A stretch of 64,000 nt of DNA from Hordeum vulgare subsp. vulgare (taxonomy: Eukaryota; Streptophyta; Magnoliopsida; Poales; Poaceae). Below the pieces are notes generated by a model, which made no database searches, was not told the origin of the DNA, and saw only the letters and a list, made by a program, of their open reading frames with translations. Shown here piece after piece: positions 1 through 11,623 of the stretch (the first letter of the stretch is position 1; every line of letters starts with the position of its first letter). Location of the stretch: positions 393,563,581 through 393,627,580 of the forward strand of contig NC_058518.1 in NCBI RefSeq assembly GCF_904849725.1, in the 5' to 3' direction. The position numbers and the translations under genes are program-made.

Positions 1-1658
1 TCGTTGATCAAAGATGGTCAAGGTTTCCTGGCCATAGGCAAGTGTTGTTACTTGATAACGGGATCACATCATTAGGAGAATCATGTGATGGACTAGACCC
101 AAACTAATAGACGTAGCATGTTGATCGTGTCATTTTGTTGTTACTGTTTTCTGCGTGTCAAGTATTTGTTCCTATGACCATGAGATCATATAACTCACTG
201 ACACCGGAGGAATTTTTTGTGTGTATCAAACGTTGCAACATAACTGGATGACTATAAAGATGCTCTACAGGTATCTCCGAAGGTGTTCGTCGAGTTAGTA
301 TGGATCAAGACTGGGATTTGTCACTCCGTATGATGGAGAGGTATCTCGGGGCCCACTCGGTAATACAACATCACACACAAGCCTTGCAAGCAATGTGACT
401 TAGTGTAAGTTGCGGGATCTTGTATTACGGAACGAGTAAAGAGACTTGCCGGTAAACGAGATTGAATCAGGTATGCGGATACTGACGATCGAATCTCGGG
501 CAAGTAACATACCGAAGGACAAAGGGAATGACATACAGGATTATATGAATCCTTGGCACTGAGGTTCAAACAAGAAGATATTCGTAGAATATGTAGGATC
601 CAATATGGGCATCCAGGTCCCGCTATTGGATATTGACCGAGGAGTCTCCCAGGTCATGTCTACATAGTTCTCGAACCGGCAGGGTCTGCACACTTAAGGT
701 TCGACGTTGTTTTATGCGTATTTGAGTTATATGGTTGGTTACCGAATGTTGTTCGGAGTCCCGGATGAGATCACGGACGTCACGAGGGTTTTCGGAATGG
801 TCCGGAAACGAAGATTGATATATAGGATGACCTCATTTGGTTACCGGAAGGTTTTCGTGCATTACCGGAAAAGTTTCGGGCTCATCGGTAGTGTACTGGG
901 AGTGCCGAGAGGGGTGCCGGGGACCATTAGGAGGGGTGTCAAGCCCCAAGGGGTCTCATGGGCTATGGGAAGAGATAAACCAGCCCCTAGTGGGCTGGAA
1001 TAAGTTCCCACTAAGGCCCATAAGGGTTGAGAAGGAAAAAACACAAGGTGGAAACAGTTTCCAAGTGGGAAGGTGGAATCCTACTCCAAGTAGGATTGGA
1101 GTAGGACTCCTCCACCTCCAATTTCGGCCAAACCTTTAGGTTTTGAGGCTGCCTCTTCCCCTCCCTCCCTCCTATATATAGTGGGGTTTTAGGGCTGATT
1201 TGAGACAACTTTTGCCACGGCAGCCCGACCACATACCTCCACGGTTTTTCCTCTAGATCGCGTTTCTGCGGAGCTCGGGCGGAGCCCTGCTGAGATTAGA
1301 TCACCACCAACCTCCGGAGCGCCGTCACACTGCCGGAGAACTTATCTACCTCTCCGTCTCTCTTGCTGGATCAAGAAGGCTCAGATCATCGTCGAGCTGT
1401 ACGTGTGCTGAACGCGGAGGTGCCGTCCGTTCGGCACTAGATCGTGGGACAGATCGCGGGACGGTTCGTGGGACGGTTCGCAGGGCGGATCGAGGGACGT
1501 GAGGATGTTCCACTACCTCAACCGCGTTCACTAACGCTTCTGCTGTGCGATCTACAAGGGTACGTAGATCGGAAATCCCCTCTCGTAGATGGACATCACC
1601 AAGATAGGTCTTCGTGCGCGTAGGAAATTTTTTGTTTCCCATGCGACGTTCTGCAACA
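1..1658 (+). repeat. 5' LTR of the Copia element (left end outside window)
   Basis: It aligns base for base with 6783-8440. A hand count gives about 50 mismatches in 1658 columns, roughly 97% identity. A TATA-like CTATATATAG lies at about 1172, and the LTR ends in CAACA at 1658. Confidence 0.92.
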
Positions 1659-1659
1659 G

Positions 1660-1673
1660 TGGCATCATGAGCT
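1660..1673 (+). other. Primer-binding site of the Copia element
   Basis: The sequence TGGCATCATGAGC begins two bases after the LTR end. It resembles the TGGTATCAGAGC site, complementary to initiator Met-tRNA, used by BARE-type Copia elements, with a few mismatches. Confidence 0.7.
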
Positions 1674-3120
1674 AGGTTCATGCGTAGATGTAATCTCGAG
1701 TAGAACACAAAAGTTTTCGTGGGCGGTGATGTGCGTTTTGCTGCCCTCCTTAGTCTTTTGCTGATTCCGCAGTATTGTCGGATCGAGGCGGCTCGGACCG
1801 ACATTACTCGTACGCTTACGAGAGACTGGTTTCGTCGCTACGAGTAACTCCGTTGCTCAAAGATGACCGGCGAGTGTCGGTTTCTCCAACTTTAGTTGAA
1901 TCGGATTCGACTGAGGAGGTCCTTGGATGAGGTTAAATAGAAATTCATATATCTCCGTTGTGGTGTTTGCGTAAGTAAGATGTGATCCTACTAGATACCC
2001 ATGGTCACCACGTAAAACATGCAACAACAATTAGAGGACGTCTAACTTGTTTTTGCAGGGTATGCTTGTGATGTGATATGGCCAACGATGTGATGTGATA
2101 TATTGGATGTATGAGATGATCATGTTGTAATAGTTAATATCGACTTGCACGTCGATGGTATGGCAACTGGCAGGAGCCATAGGGTTGTCTTTAAACTAAC
2201 GTTTGTGCTTGCAGATGTGTTTACTATATTGCTAGGACGTAGTTTTAGTAGTAATAGCATGAGTAGCACGACAACCCCGATGGCGACACGTTGATGGAGA
2301 TCATGATGATGGATATCATGGTGTGACGCCGGTGACAAGAAGATCGTGCCGGTGCTTTGGTGATGGAGATCAAGAAGCACATGATGATGGCCATATCATG
2401 TCACTTGTGAATTGCATGTGATGTTAATCCTTTATGCACCTTATCTTGCTTAGAACGGCGGTAGCATTATGAGGTGATGTCTCACTAAAATTTGAAGACG
2501 AAATTGTGTTCTCCCCGACTGTGCACCGTTGCGACAGTTCTTCGTTTCGAGACACCACGTGATGATCGGGTGTGATAGACTCAACGTTCACATACAACGG
2601 GTGCAAAACAGTTGCACACGCGGAACACTCAGGTTAAGCTTGACGAGCCTAGCATGTGCAGACATGGCCTCGGAACACATGAGACCGAAAGGTCGAGCAT
2701 GAATCGTATAGTTGATATGATTAGCATAGAGATGCTTAACACTAAAACTATTCTCGACTCACGTGATGATCGGACTTGAGATAGTGGATTTGGATCATGT
2801 ACCACTCAAATGACTAGAGAGATGTACTTTTTGAGTGGAAGTTCTTAAGTAATATGATTAATTGAACTAATTGTCATGAACATAGTCTAACGGTGTTTGC
2901 GAATTACGATGTAGCTTGCGCTATAGCTCTACTGTTCTTAATATGTTCCTAGAGAAAATTTAGTTGAAAGTTGATAGTAGCAAACTTTGCGGACTGAGTC
3001 TGTAAAACTAAGGATTGTCCTCATTGCTGCGCAGAAGGCTTATGTCCTTAATGCACCACTCAGTGTTCTGCACCTCGACCGTCATCTATGGATGTTGTGA
3101 ACATCCGACATACACATTTC

Positions 3121-6100
3121 TGATGACTACACGATAGTTCGGTGCAAAATACTTAATGGCTTAGAAGCGTGGCGCCAAAGACGTTTTGAAACGTCACGGA
3201 ACATGAGTGATGTTCTAAAGAGATGAAATTGTGATTTCATGCTTGTTCCCTTGTTAAGAGGTATGGGACCTCCGACAAGATTCTTTGTCCATGAAGTAAA
3301 GGAGAAAAACTCAATCGTTGAGCGTGTGCTCAGATTGTTTGAGTACGACAATCACTTGAATCAAGTGGGAGTTAATCTTCCAGATGAGATAGTGATGGTT
3401 CTCCAAAGTCACTGCCAACAAGTTGTGAGAGCTTCGTGATGAACTGTAACATATCAAGGATAGATACAATGATCCTTGAGAGATTCGTGATGTATGACAC
3501 TGCAAAAGTAGAAATCAAGAAGGAGCATCAATGGTTGATGGTTAGTAAAACCACTAAGTTTCATGAAAGGCAAGGGCTAGAAGGGATACTTCGTGAAACA
3601 GCAAAACAGTTGTTGCACTAATGAAGAGACCCAAGTCTAAACCCAAACCCGAGACTAAGTGCTTCTGTTATGAGGGGAACGGTCACTGAGGCGGAGCTAC
3701 CCTAGATGCTTGGTAGATAAGTAGGTTGGCAAAGTCGAAAGTAGTATATTTGATATACATGATGTTGATGTGTGCTTTACTAGTACTCCTAGTAGAGCGA
3801 GGGTATTGGATACTGGTTCAGTTGCTAAGTGATTGGTAACACGAAATGAAAGCTACGGAATAAACGGAGACTAGCTAAAGGCGAGGTGACGATACGTGTT
3901 GGAAGTGTTTCCAAAGTTGATATGATCAAATATCGCACGCTCCCTCTATCATTGGTGGTGAAACCCAAATAATTGTTATTTGGTGTTTGCGTTGAGCATG
4001 AACATGATTGGATCGTGTTTGTTGCAATACGATTATTCATTTAAACGAATAATAGTTATTCTATTTGCTTGGATAATTACCCTCAATGGTTTATTGAATC
4101 TCGATCGTAGTGTTACACATGTTCATAATATTAGTGCCAAAAGATAAAAAGTAATAATGATAGTACCACTTAGTTGTGGCACTGCCACTTGAGTCATGTT
4201 GGTGTAAAATGCATGAAGAAGCTCCATGCTGATGGATCGTTTGGACGCACTTGATTTTGAATCACTTGACACATGCAAAACATGCCACATGAAACAAGTA
4301 GAGTAACTTGTTGGGACTAATGCATTTTTGATGTGTGCAGTCCAATAAGTGCTAAGGCACGAAGTGGATATCATTAATGTTCTTACTTCACTCACGATTT
4401 GAGTAGATACCGGAGTATTTACTTGATGAATCACAAGTCTGAAATGTTGAAAAGTTCAAAGCTATTTTAGAGTGAAGATCGTCGTGACAAGAGGATAAAC
4501 AGTCTACGATATGATCATAGAGATGAATATCTAAGTTACGAGTTTTGGTACGCAGTTAAGACAATGTGGAAATTGTTTCACAGTTCATGCCACCTGGAAC
4601 ACCATAGTGTGATGATGTGTCTGAACGTCTTAGCCACGCCCTATTTGATATGGTGCATACTATGATATCTCTTATCGAATTACCACTATCGTTTATGGGT
4701 TATGCATTAGAGACAACGGCATTCACTTTAAATAGGGCACCGCGTATTTCCGTTGAGATGACAAAGTATAGACTAAGGTTTAGAGAAATCTAAGCTGTCG
4801 TTTCTTGATAGTTTGGAGCTGCGATGCTTATGTGAAAAAGTTTCAGTCTGATAAGCTCGAACCCAAAGCGGATAAATGCATCTTCATAAGATATCCAAAA
4901 CAGTTGGATACATCTCCTATCTCAGATCCAGAAGCAAAGTGTTTGTTTCTAGAAACGGGTTCTTTCTTGAGGAAAGGTTTCTCCCGAAAGAATTGAGTGG
5001 GAGGGTGATAGAACTTCATGAGGTTATTGAACCATCTCTTCGACTAGTGTGTAGCAGGGCACATGAAGTTGTTCCTGTGGCGCCTACACCAATTGAAGTG
5101 GAAGATGATGATGGTGATCATTGAGCTTCGGATCAAGTTACTACAAACCTCATAGGTCGACAAGGTCGCGTACTACTACAGAGTGGTATGGTAACCCTGT
5201 CTTGGAGGTCATGTTGTTGAACTATAATGAACCTACGAGCTGTGGAGAAGCGATGGTGGGACCGGATTCCGACAAATGGTTGGAGGCCATGAAATCCGAG
5301 AGAGGATCCATATATGAAAACAAAGTTTAGACTTTGGAAGAACTACTTGATGGTCGTAGGACTATTGAGTAAAGATGGATCTTTAAAAGGAAGACAGACG
5401 ATGATGGTGATAAGTCACTATTAAGAAAAGCTCGACTTGTCACAAAGATGTTTCCGACATGATCAAACAGTTGACTATGGTGAGACTTTCTCACTCGTAG
5501 CGATGCTAAAAGTCTGTTAGAATTATGTTAGTAGTTGTTGCATTATTTTTGAAATATTGCACATAGGATGTCAAAACATTGTTTCCTCGACGGTTTCCTT
5601 GAGCAAACATTGTATGTGATACAACCAGAAGGTTTTGTCGATCCTAAAGATACTAACAAGTATGCAAGCTCCAGCGATCCTTCAATGGACTGGTGCAAGC
5701 ATCTCGGAGTTGGAATATACACTTTGATGAGATGATCAAAGATTTTGGGTTTGTACAAGGTTTATGAGAAACTTGTATTTCCAAAGAAGTGAGTGGGAGC
5801 ACTATAGAATTTTTGATAAGTATATGTGGTTGACATATTGTTGATCAGAAGTAATGTAGAATTTCTGTGAAGCATAAAAGGTTGTTTGAAAGGAGTTTTT
5901 CAAAGGAATACCTGGATTGAGCTACTTGAATGTTGAGAATCAAGATCTATGGAGATAGATCAAAACGCTTAATGGAAGTTTCCACAAGATGCATGCCTTG
6001 ACAAGTTTTTGAAGGAATTCGAAATAGATCGGCAAAGAAGGAGTTCTTGACTGTGTTGTAAGGTGTGAATTTGAGTAAGACTCAAAACCCGACCACGGCA

Positions 6101-6618
6101 AAATAAAGAGAATAGACGAAGGTCGTCTTCTATGCCTTAGACATAGACTCTAAAGTATGCCATGCTGAGTACCGCATCTGATGTGTGCCTTGCAGCAAGT
6201 CTGTTAAGAGGTACACAGAGTGATCCAGGATTGAATCACTGATCAGCGGTCAAAGTTATCCTTAGTAACTAAATAGACTAAGGAATTTTTCTCGATTATG
6301 GAGGTGGTTAAAGAGTTCGTCGTAAAGGGTTACGTCGATGCAAGCTTTGACACTAATCCAAATAACTATGAGTAGTGAAATGGATTCGTATAGTAGAGTA
6401 GATATTTGGAGCATTTCCGAATAACACGTAGTAGCACCATCTATAAGATGACATAAAGATTTGTAAAGAACGCACGGATCTGAAAGTTTCAGAACCGTTG
6501 ACTAAAACCTCTCTCACGAGCAAGACGTGATCAGACCCCAGAACTATATGGGTGTTGGATTCATTGAAATCACATGGTGATGTGAACTAGATTATTGACT
6601 CTAGTGCAAGTGGAAGAC
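3121..6618 (+). pseudogene. Degenerate Copia gag-pol
   Basis: Pieces of a Copia polyprotein survive in shifting frames broken by many stops. In order they are: gag C-terminal sequence (3239-3620); a damaged CCHC knuckle (CFCYEGNGH, then a stop, about 3660-3700); a protease DTGS motif (about 3812-3824); a GAG-preintegrase remnant resembling HLSHVGVKCMKKLHADG (about 4190-4240); the integrase C-terminal part resembling LETTAFTLNRAP (about 4690-4745) and FVSRNGFFLEERFL (4870-5120); and the start of RT (EAMVGPDSDKWLEAMKSE, 5240-5310). No intact catalytic RT (YVDD) or RNase H block is readable after about 5460. The stretch 1674-3120 is untranslated leader without recognisable coding sequence. The remnant cannot encode a working polyprotein. 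Confidence 0.85.
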
Positions 6619-8440
6619 TGTTGGAAATATGCCCTCGAGGCAATAATAATTAGTTATTATTATATTTCTTTGTTCGTGATAATCGCTTATTATCCATGCT
6701 ATAATTGTATTGATTTGAAACACAATACTTGTGTGGATACATAGACAAAACACTCTCCCTAGTAAGCCTCTAGTTGACTAGCTCGTTGATCAAAGATGGT
6801 CAAGGTTTCCTGGCCATAGGCAAGTGTTGTTACTTGATAACGGGATCACATCATTAGGAGAATCATGTGATGGACTAGACCCAAACTAATAGACGTAGCA
6901 TGTTGATCGTGTCATTTTGTTGCTACTTTTTTCTGCGTGTCAAGTATTTGTTCCTATGACCATGAGATCATATAACTCACTTACACCGGAGGAATTTTGT
7001 GTGTGTATCAAACGTCGCAACATAACTGGGTGACTATAAAGATGCTCTACAGGTATCTCCGAAGGTGTTCATTGAGTTAGTATGGATCAAGACTGGGATT
7101 TTTCACTCCGTATGATGGAGAGGTATCTCGGGGCCCACTCGGTAATACAACATCACACACAAGCCTTGCAAGCAATGTGACTTAGTGTAAGTTGCGGGAT
7201 CTTGTATTACGGAACGAGTAAAGAGACTTGCCGATAAACGAGATTGAAATAGGTATGCGGATACTGACGATCGAATCTCGGGCAAGTAACATACCGAAGG
7301 ACAAAGGGAATGACATACAGGATTTTATGAATCCTTGGCACTGAGGTTCAAACGATAAGATCTTCGTAGAATATGTAGGATCCAATATGGGCATCCAGGT
7401 CCCGCTATTGGATATTGACCGAGGAGTCTCTCGGGTCATGTCTACATAGTTCTCGAACCCGCAGGGTCTGCACACTTAAGGTTCGACGTTGTTTTATGCG
7501 TATTTGAGTTATATGGTTGGTTAACGAATGTTGTTCGGAGTCCCGGATGAGATCAAGGACGTCACGAGGGTTTCCGGAATGGTCCAGAAACGAAGATTGA
7601 TATATAGGATGACCTCATTTGGTTACCGGAAGGTTTTCGTGCATTACCGGAAAAGTTTCGGGCTCATCGGTAGTGTACTGGGAGTGCCGGGAGGGGTGCC
7701 GGGGACCATCAGGAGGGGTGTCACGCCACAAGGGGTCTCATGGGCTATGTGAAGAAATAAACCAGCCCCTAGTGGGCTGGAATAAGTTCCCACTAAGGCC
7801 CATAAGGTTTGAGAAGGAAAAAACACAAGGTGGAAAGAGTTTCCAAGTGGGAAGGTGGAATCCTACTCCAAGTAGGATTGGAGTAGGACTCCTCCACCTC
7901 CAATTTCGGCCAAACCTTTAGGTTTTGAGGCTGCCTCCTCCCCTCCCTCCCTCCTATATATAGTGGGGTTTTAGGGCTGATTTGAGACAACTTTTGCCAC
8001 GGCAGCCCGACCACATACCTCCATGGTTTTTCCTCTAGACCGCGTTTCTGCGGAGCTCGGGTGGAGCCCTGCTGAGATTAGATCACCACCAACCTCCGGA
8101 GCTCCGTCACGCTGCCGGAGAACTCATCTACCTCTCCGTCTCTCTTGCTGGATCAAGAAGGCCGAGATCATCGTCGAGCTGTACGTGTGCTGAACGCGGA
8201 GGTGCCGTCCGTTCGGCACTAGATCGTGGGACAGATCGCGGGACGGTTCGTGGGACGGTTCGCGGGGCGGATCGAGGGACGTGAGGACGTTCCACTACAT
8301 GAACCGCGTTCACTAACGCTTCTGCTGTGTGATCTACAAGGGTACGTAGATCAGAAATCCCCTCTCGTAGATGGACATCACCATGATAGGTCTTCGTGCA
8401 CGTAGGAAATTTTTTGTTTCCCATGCGACGTTCTCCAACA
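6619..8440 (+). repeat. 3' LTR of the Copia element (complete)
   Basis: It is 1822 bp, beginning TGTTGGAAAT and ending CCAACA, and is preceded by a purine-rich GTGCAAGTGGAAGAC that would serve as polypurine tract (6605-6618). A TATA-like CTATATATAG lies at about 7953. Confidence 0.92.
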
Positions 8441-11134
8441 GTTGTCTCTGGCGGCTCCATCGTGGTCAGCTCCCCTCCCCCACCCAAATCTGGATCAAAT
8501 TGACCAAAAACAGAGGGAAACAGAGGCGATGCGCTGAGATCTAACTCGACACGGAGGAGAATAGGACAGGGTTCCGGATTCACTCACCACAGCGGCCGCT
8601 GTCACCGAGAACAAAAGCTTCACCACTGCTGTCACCCAGAACAAAAGCTCCGCCGCTGCTGCCGGCTCACTGCCTGGAAAGAAGAGGAGGGAGGAACACA
8701 GGCTCGGACAGGGGTACCCGTTCGGATAGGCACGTGGACACGTTTCACCTGGTGCACTAACAAGTGGGGCCCATAACTAGATCCACCGCCAAGTAGGGCC
8801 CACGCTTACGTGGTTAAGTTATGGGTCCGGCCCCTAATAGCTAATGAGGGCATCAACTCAGATTAAGGGCAATGTCGTCTCTAGGATATTTCCTCGCTCA
8901 AAAGTGTCGCACCAAGGCAATTCGGACGAAAGACGTCTCACTCCTTTCAATTCACCTCAAAGGTGTCGCACCCGAGCTATTGACCCGTTTTTTCTAAAGG
9001 AGGAATACCCCGGTTTGTGCATCCGAACAATGCATGTAGTCATATTATTAAGAAATATGTTCAAAAGGTTTGCGATTTGGAAAAGGATCCATAGTAAAAT
9101 GAAGCGAAAAAAGTGCCACAACCAGAGAAAAACAGGTAAGACTAGTAGAATGCTCGTCGTTGCCACAGGCCTTTTAATGTTTTTTCATAGTAGTATAAAA
9201 GTCGGTGATATTTTTTCCCCTTTCAAATGACATCGCGTGGGAGCCTTGTCAATGTTTTTAACATCGACATAATCCATATTCATCTCTCTCAACCCCTTTA
9301 GTAATAAACATATGTGTAAATATACCATGAAGTGGAAAACGCCGTTTTGGTGACCAAGCTCACTGGGCTTAAAAAAATTGAAATTTTGAAAATTCTAACT
9401 TTTTTGTTTCAAAAAAATCCAAAAACTATATGCAAGTAGACAAGGATTTTATGCGCATGTGTGTAAACTATTAGAATGAAATATCTTGAAATGCAATCTA
9501 TACAAAAAGGTAAATTCATGGTATGGGAGGATGAATAGTATCAAGTGTTAAAAACCTCATTTTTCTTGCACAACCCTCATTTTAATCATATTTTTCTCTG
9601 AAAATATACACACATATGTGTTATGCCTTCATGCATATTTGTAATTTTTCAGAATTCTTAAACATCAAAATATAAAATTTGATAAAATTTGAATCTTCTG
9701 TATGGAGGCCTCCATGGAGGCCAAGCTCCAAAAGCAATTTTCTCATTAAATGGCACTTTAAATCACTTCTTGGTAATTATTCTCAAGACACAACTTGTTG
9801 GGGTATCTCATTTTATTCACTATATAAAAAAAGTGACTGACATGTCTCTCAAAGCGAACAACCGCTCTTCCATTCAAATAGCAATCAACAACTCCTTTTC
9901 TTCTTATCTAAAAAAGGTGATTCACTCTCTCACTCCACACCAGTTGTTCACACTCTTACCTTATTACCCCGACCTACTCACTCCAAGCCATCACCATCTC
10001 TCCCCAGCATGGCAAATCATATCCAAATAAAGGCCAGTTATATCAAAAAATAAAAAAACAAGTCAAAAGATGCTTTAACATTGTTATCTATCTTGGTACT
10101 ACTGCTCATCTCACTTGAAAAGAGTATTTACAAATGATAATACTTCTGCTCAATTCTTTTCTGAGGAACCTCATGAACACTGTAGTCAATGACTTGTCCT
10201 TGGTTCTCAAATAATGAAGCTTCTACTTCACTCATTGTTTTCTTTAAGAAGTGGAACATATTACATTCAAGGAATCCTAATCTCTTGATCATATATCACA
10301 TCAAACGACAAGCCATTGTACACAATTGTTTCCCTCATGAACCTGAAGTTATTGGCCCTCGGTTGCATATTTGCACTTTGTGTGCACATGTGCCTATAGT
10401 GGCAACATCTTCAGCCCCCTGCCTAGCTTGCAGCATCGGTTGTAACCTGTCATGCACTGCCATTACTCTGGGAAAGGGCTATAATTTTAGCTATTGTGCT
10501 TTTGTACCGGAAAAGATATGTATAAAAATGACTGGTCATAAGCTACTCCTTCTATCATTCATCCTAAGAAAACAAGACTAAATTGGTCCTGATAGTTTTA
10601 TGGTAATTGTACATGAACAAGAAGGTATAATAAATGTAAGAATAAACGTAACTGGTTTGAGCACATATGGTATATATACCTCATTATGGTCGTCATACTT
10701 CTTGAGGCAAGGGGATCACTTCCCTAATTATGTTCCGAAGTGGTGTTATTCACGTTGATCTTACCCTTGATGGTATACTTGGTTGGTCTACCCTTGAATA
10801 TGTTAGACTTCACAACGGTTATATTTACCAGAATGTGATAGGGACCTACATCCTTGATCCCATACTTATCAATCTTGGTGGACTCGATGAGGTCAATGTT
10901 GGCAATACTGCAATTGCTGAGCCACATTTTATAATGGAAGAAACATGATGAGACTCAAAATTTGCATTGGGATTTGCGAGCAGCACGTTGAACCCCAAAA
11001 TTGGAGTCATTCTTGTTCTTTAGGCTGAGGTACAACTTGGTAGCAGTCTCTTCAAAGCAGAAGTGTTGGAACCTGATCTTGTCTTTGCTTGTCTTTTATT
11101 GGATCAGGATCCCACCACACTTCTCAAAACAACC
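8441..11134. repeat. Segmental duplication, copy 1
   Basis: This stretch matches 18900-21607 along its whole length with scattered substitutions and small indels; the offset grows from 10459 to 10473. The left edge is the Copia insertion point, so the homology probably continued leftwards before the insertion. The right edge (AAAACAACC) meets a Gypsy LTR fragment. Both copies hold the same start of a gene-like minus-strand reading frame (about 8450-8583) and the same probable Helitron 3' end (9142). Apparent ORFs of 113 and 130 codons (9689-10030 and 10189-10581) recur in both copies, but I recognise no product. Confidence 0.9.
9142..11134 (-). mobile_element. Probable Helitron, 3' part (copy 1)
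   Basis: On the minus strand the sequence ends ...GGCAACGACGAGCATTCTACTAG followed by T. This has the CTRR end (CTAG/T) and the remnant of the short hairpin (GCCCGTG...CACGGGC in the presumed ancestor) typical of plant Helitron 3' ends. Helitrons insert between A and T, and here the base after CTAG is T. The interior carries gene-like scraps on the minus strand (for example 10724-10927) but no recognisable Rep/helicase. Copy 2 of the same element (19610-25232) is longer and includes a matching TC 5' end. The class assignment is inferred from terminal motifs only. Confidence 0.42.
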
Positions 11135-11623
11135 GTTGCATCATTTTTGGACCATTGCATCACGATCTGACGGACCCGAAGTGGAGGGGTAGCTAGGTGG
11201 GGTGTGTAGAACAATTGGTGGCACGGCACAGGTTTTGGAAATACAAAAAACATATCGCGAGGCCATAGAGTCGTTATAGTTTATCTGTTTGGGTATCAAA
11301 CGAACTCCGAATGCGACAAAACTTGACACACGGTCTACCTACAATAAACCAAGACCGCACGCCATCTTTCACCCTGTTCCGAGAAATTTTTATCCCACTT
11401 ACAAAATAATATTTAAAAGATGTCGTGGGTGCGTGTGAATGCGTTTGGTCACAACATTGTGAACGACAACAACGGGCAAAACCGGCAAGTACAAACGAGT
11501 GCAAGTTTTGAAAAACGATGACGACAGAGTGCCGATGCAAAGCAAATGATGCGATGATGAATATAACAAACAATTCACATAGCGCGGGAATCATCTAGAG
11601 CGTAGGTCCCGGGCTGTTACAAT
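11135..11623 (-). repeat. Gypsy LTR fragment, minus strand
   Basis: On the minus strand it starts TGTAACAGCCCGGGACCTACGCTC and matches 27656-28121 (minus), the start of a 3' LTR, over roughly 450 bp. Shared blocks include TATCAAACGAACTCCGAAT, ACGCCATCTTTCACCC and GCGGGAATCATCTAGAGCG. No internal region and no clear target-site duplication are present, so it is a truncated LTR. Confidence 0.75.

Larger units (their letters stand above)
1..8440 (+). mobile_element. Copia LTR retrotransposon, BARE/Angela-like, coding region decayed
   Basis: Two near-identical LTRs flank about 5 kb of decayed gag-pol. The complete right LTR runs 6619-8440; window base 1 corresponds to base 6783 of it, so the left LTR lacks its first 164 bp. 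The LTR start TGTTGGAAATATGCCCT is typical of the Triticeae BARE/Angela/WIS group of Copia elements (recalled, not searched). A primer-binding site follows the left LTR and the coding relics keep Copia order: gag, protease, integrase, RT. The bases right of the element, GTTGT, are the likely target-site duplication; the left flank lies outside the window. The intact homologue of the insertion site is at 18897-18910. Certain as a Copia element, less certain as to family. Confidence 0.93.

Noticed and set aside
1346..1804. 152-codon minus-strand ORF with an Arg/Ser/Pro repeat (TVPRTVPRSVPRSS)
   Set aside because: It reads the short GGGACGGTTCG-type repeats of the Copia LTR backwards and spans the LTR end and primer site; not a gene.
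8128..8583. 151-codon minus-strand ORF across the Copia LTR end
   Set aside because: It is a chimera of LTR sequence and the interrupted gene-like frame; the homologous frame in copy 2 reads differently past the insertion point.
9340..9720. Possible AT-rich MITE between CCAAGCTCAC and CCAAGCTCCA (also at 19815-20190)
   Set aside because: The end motifs are direct rather than clearly inverted, and no target duplication is visible; both copies are part of the segmental duplication.
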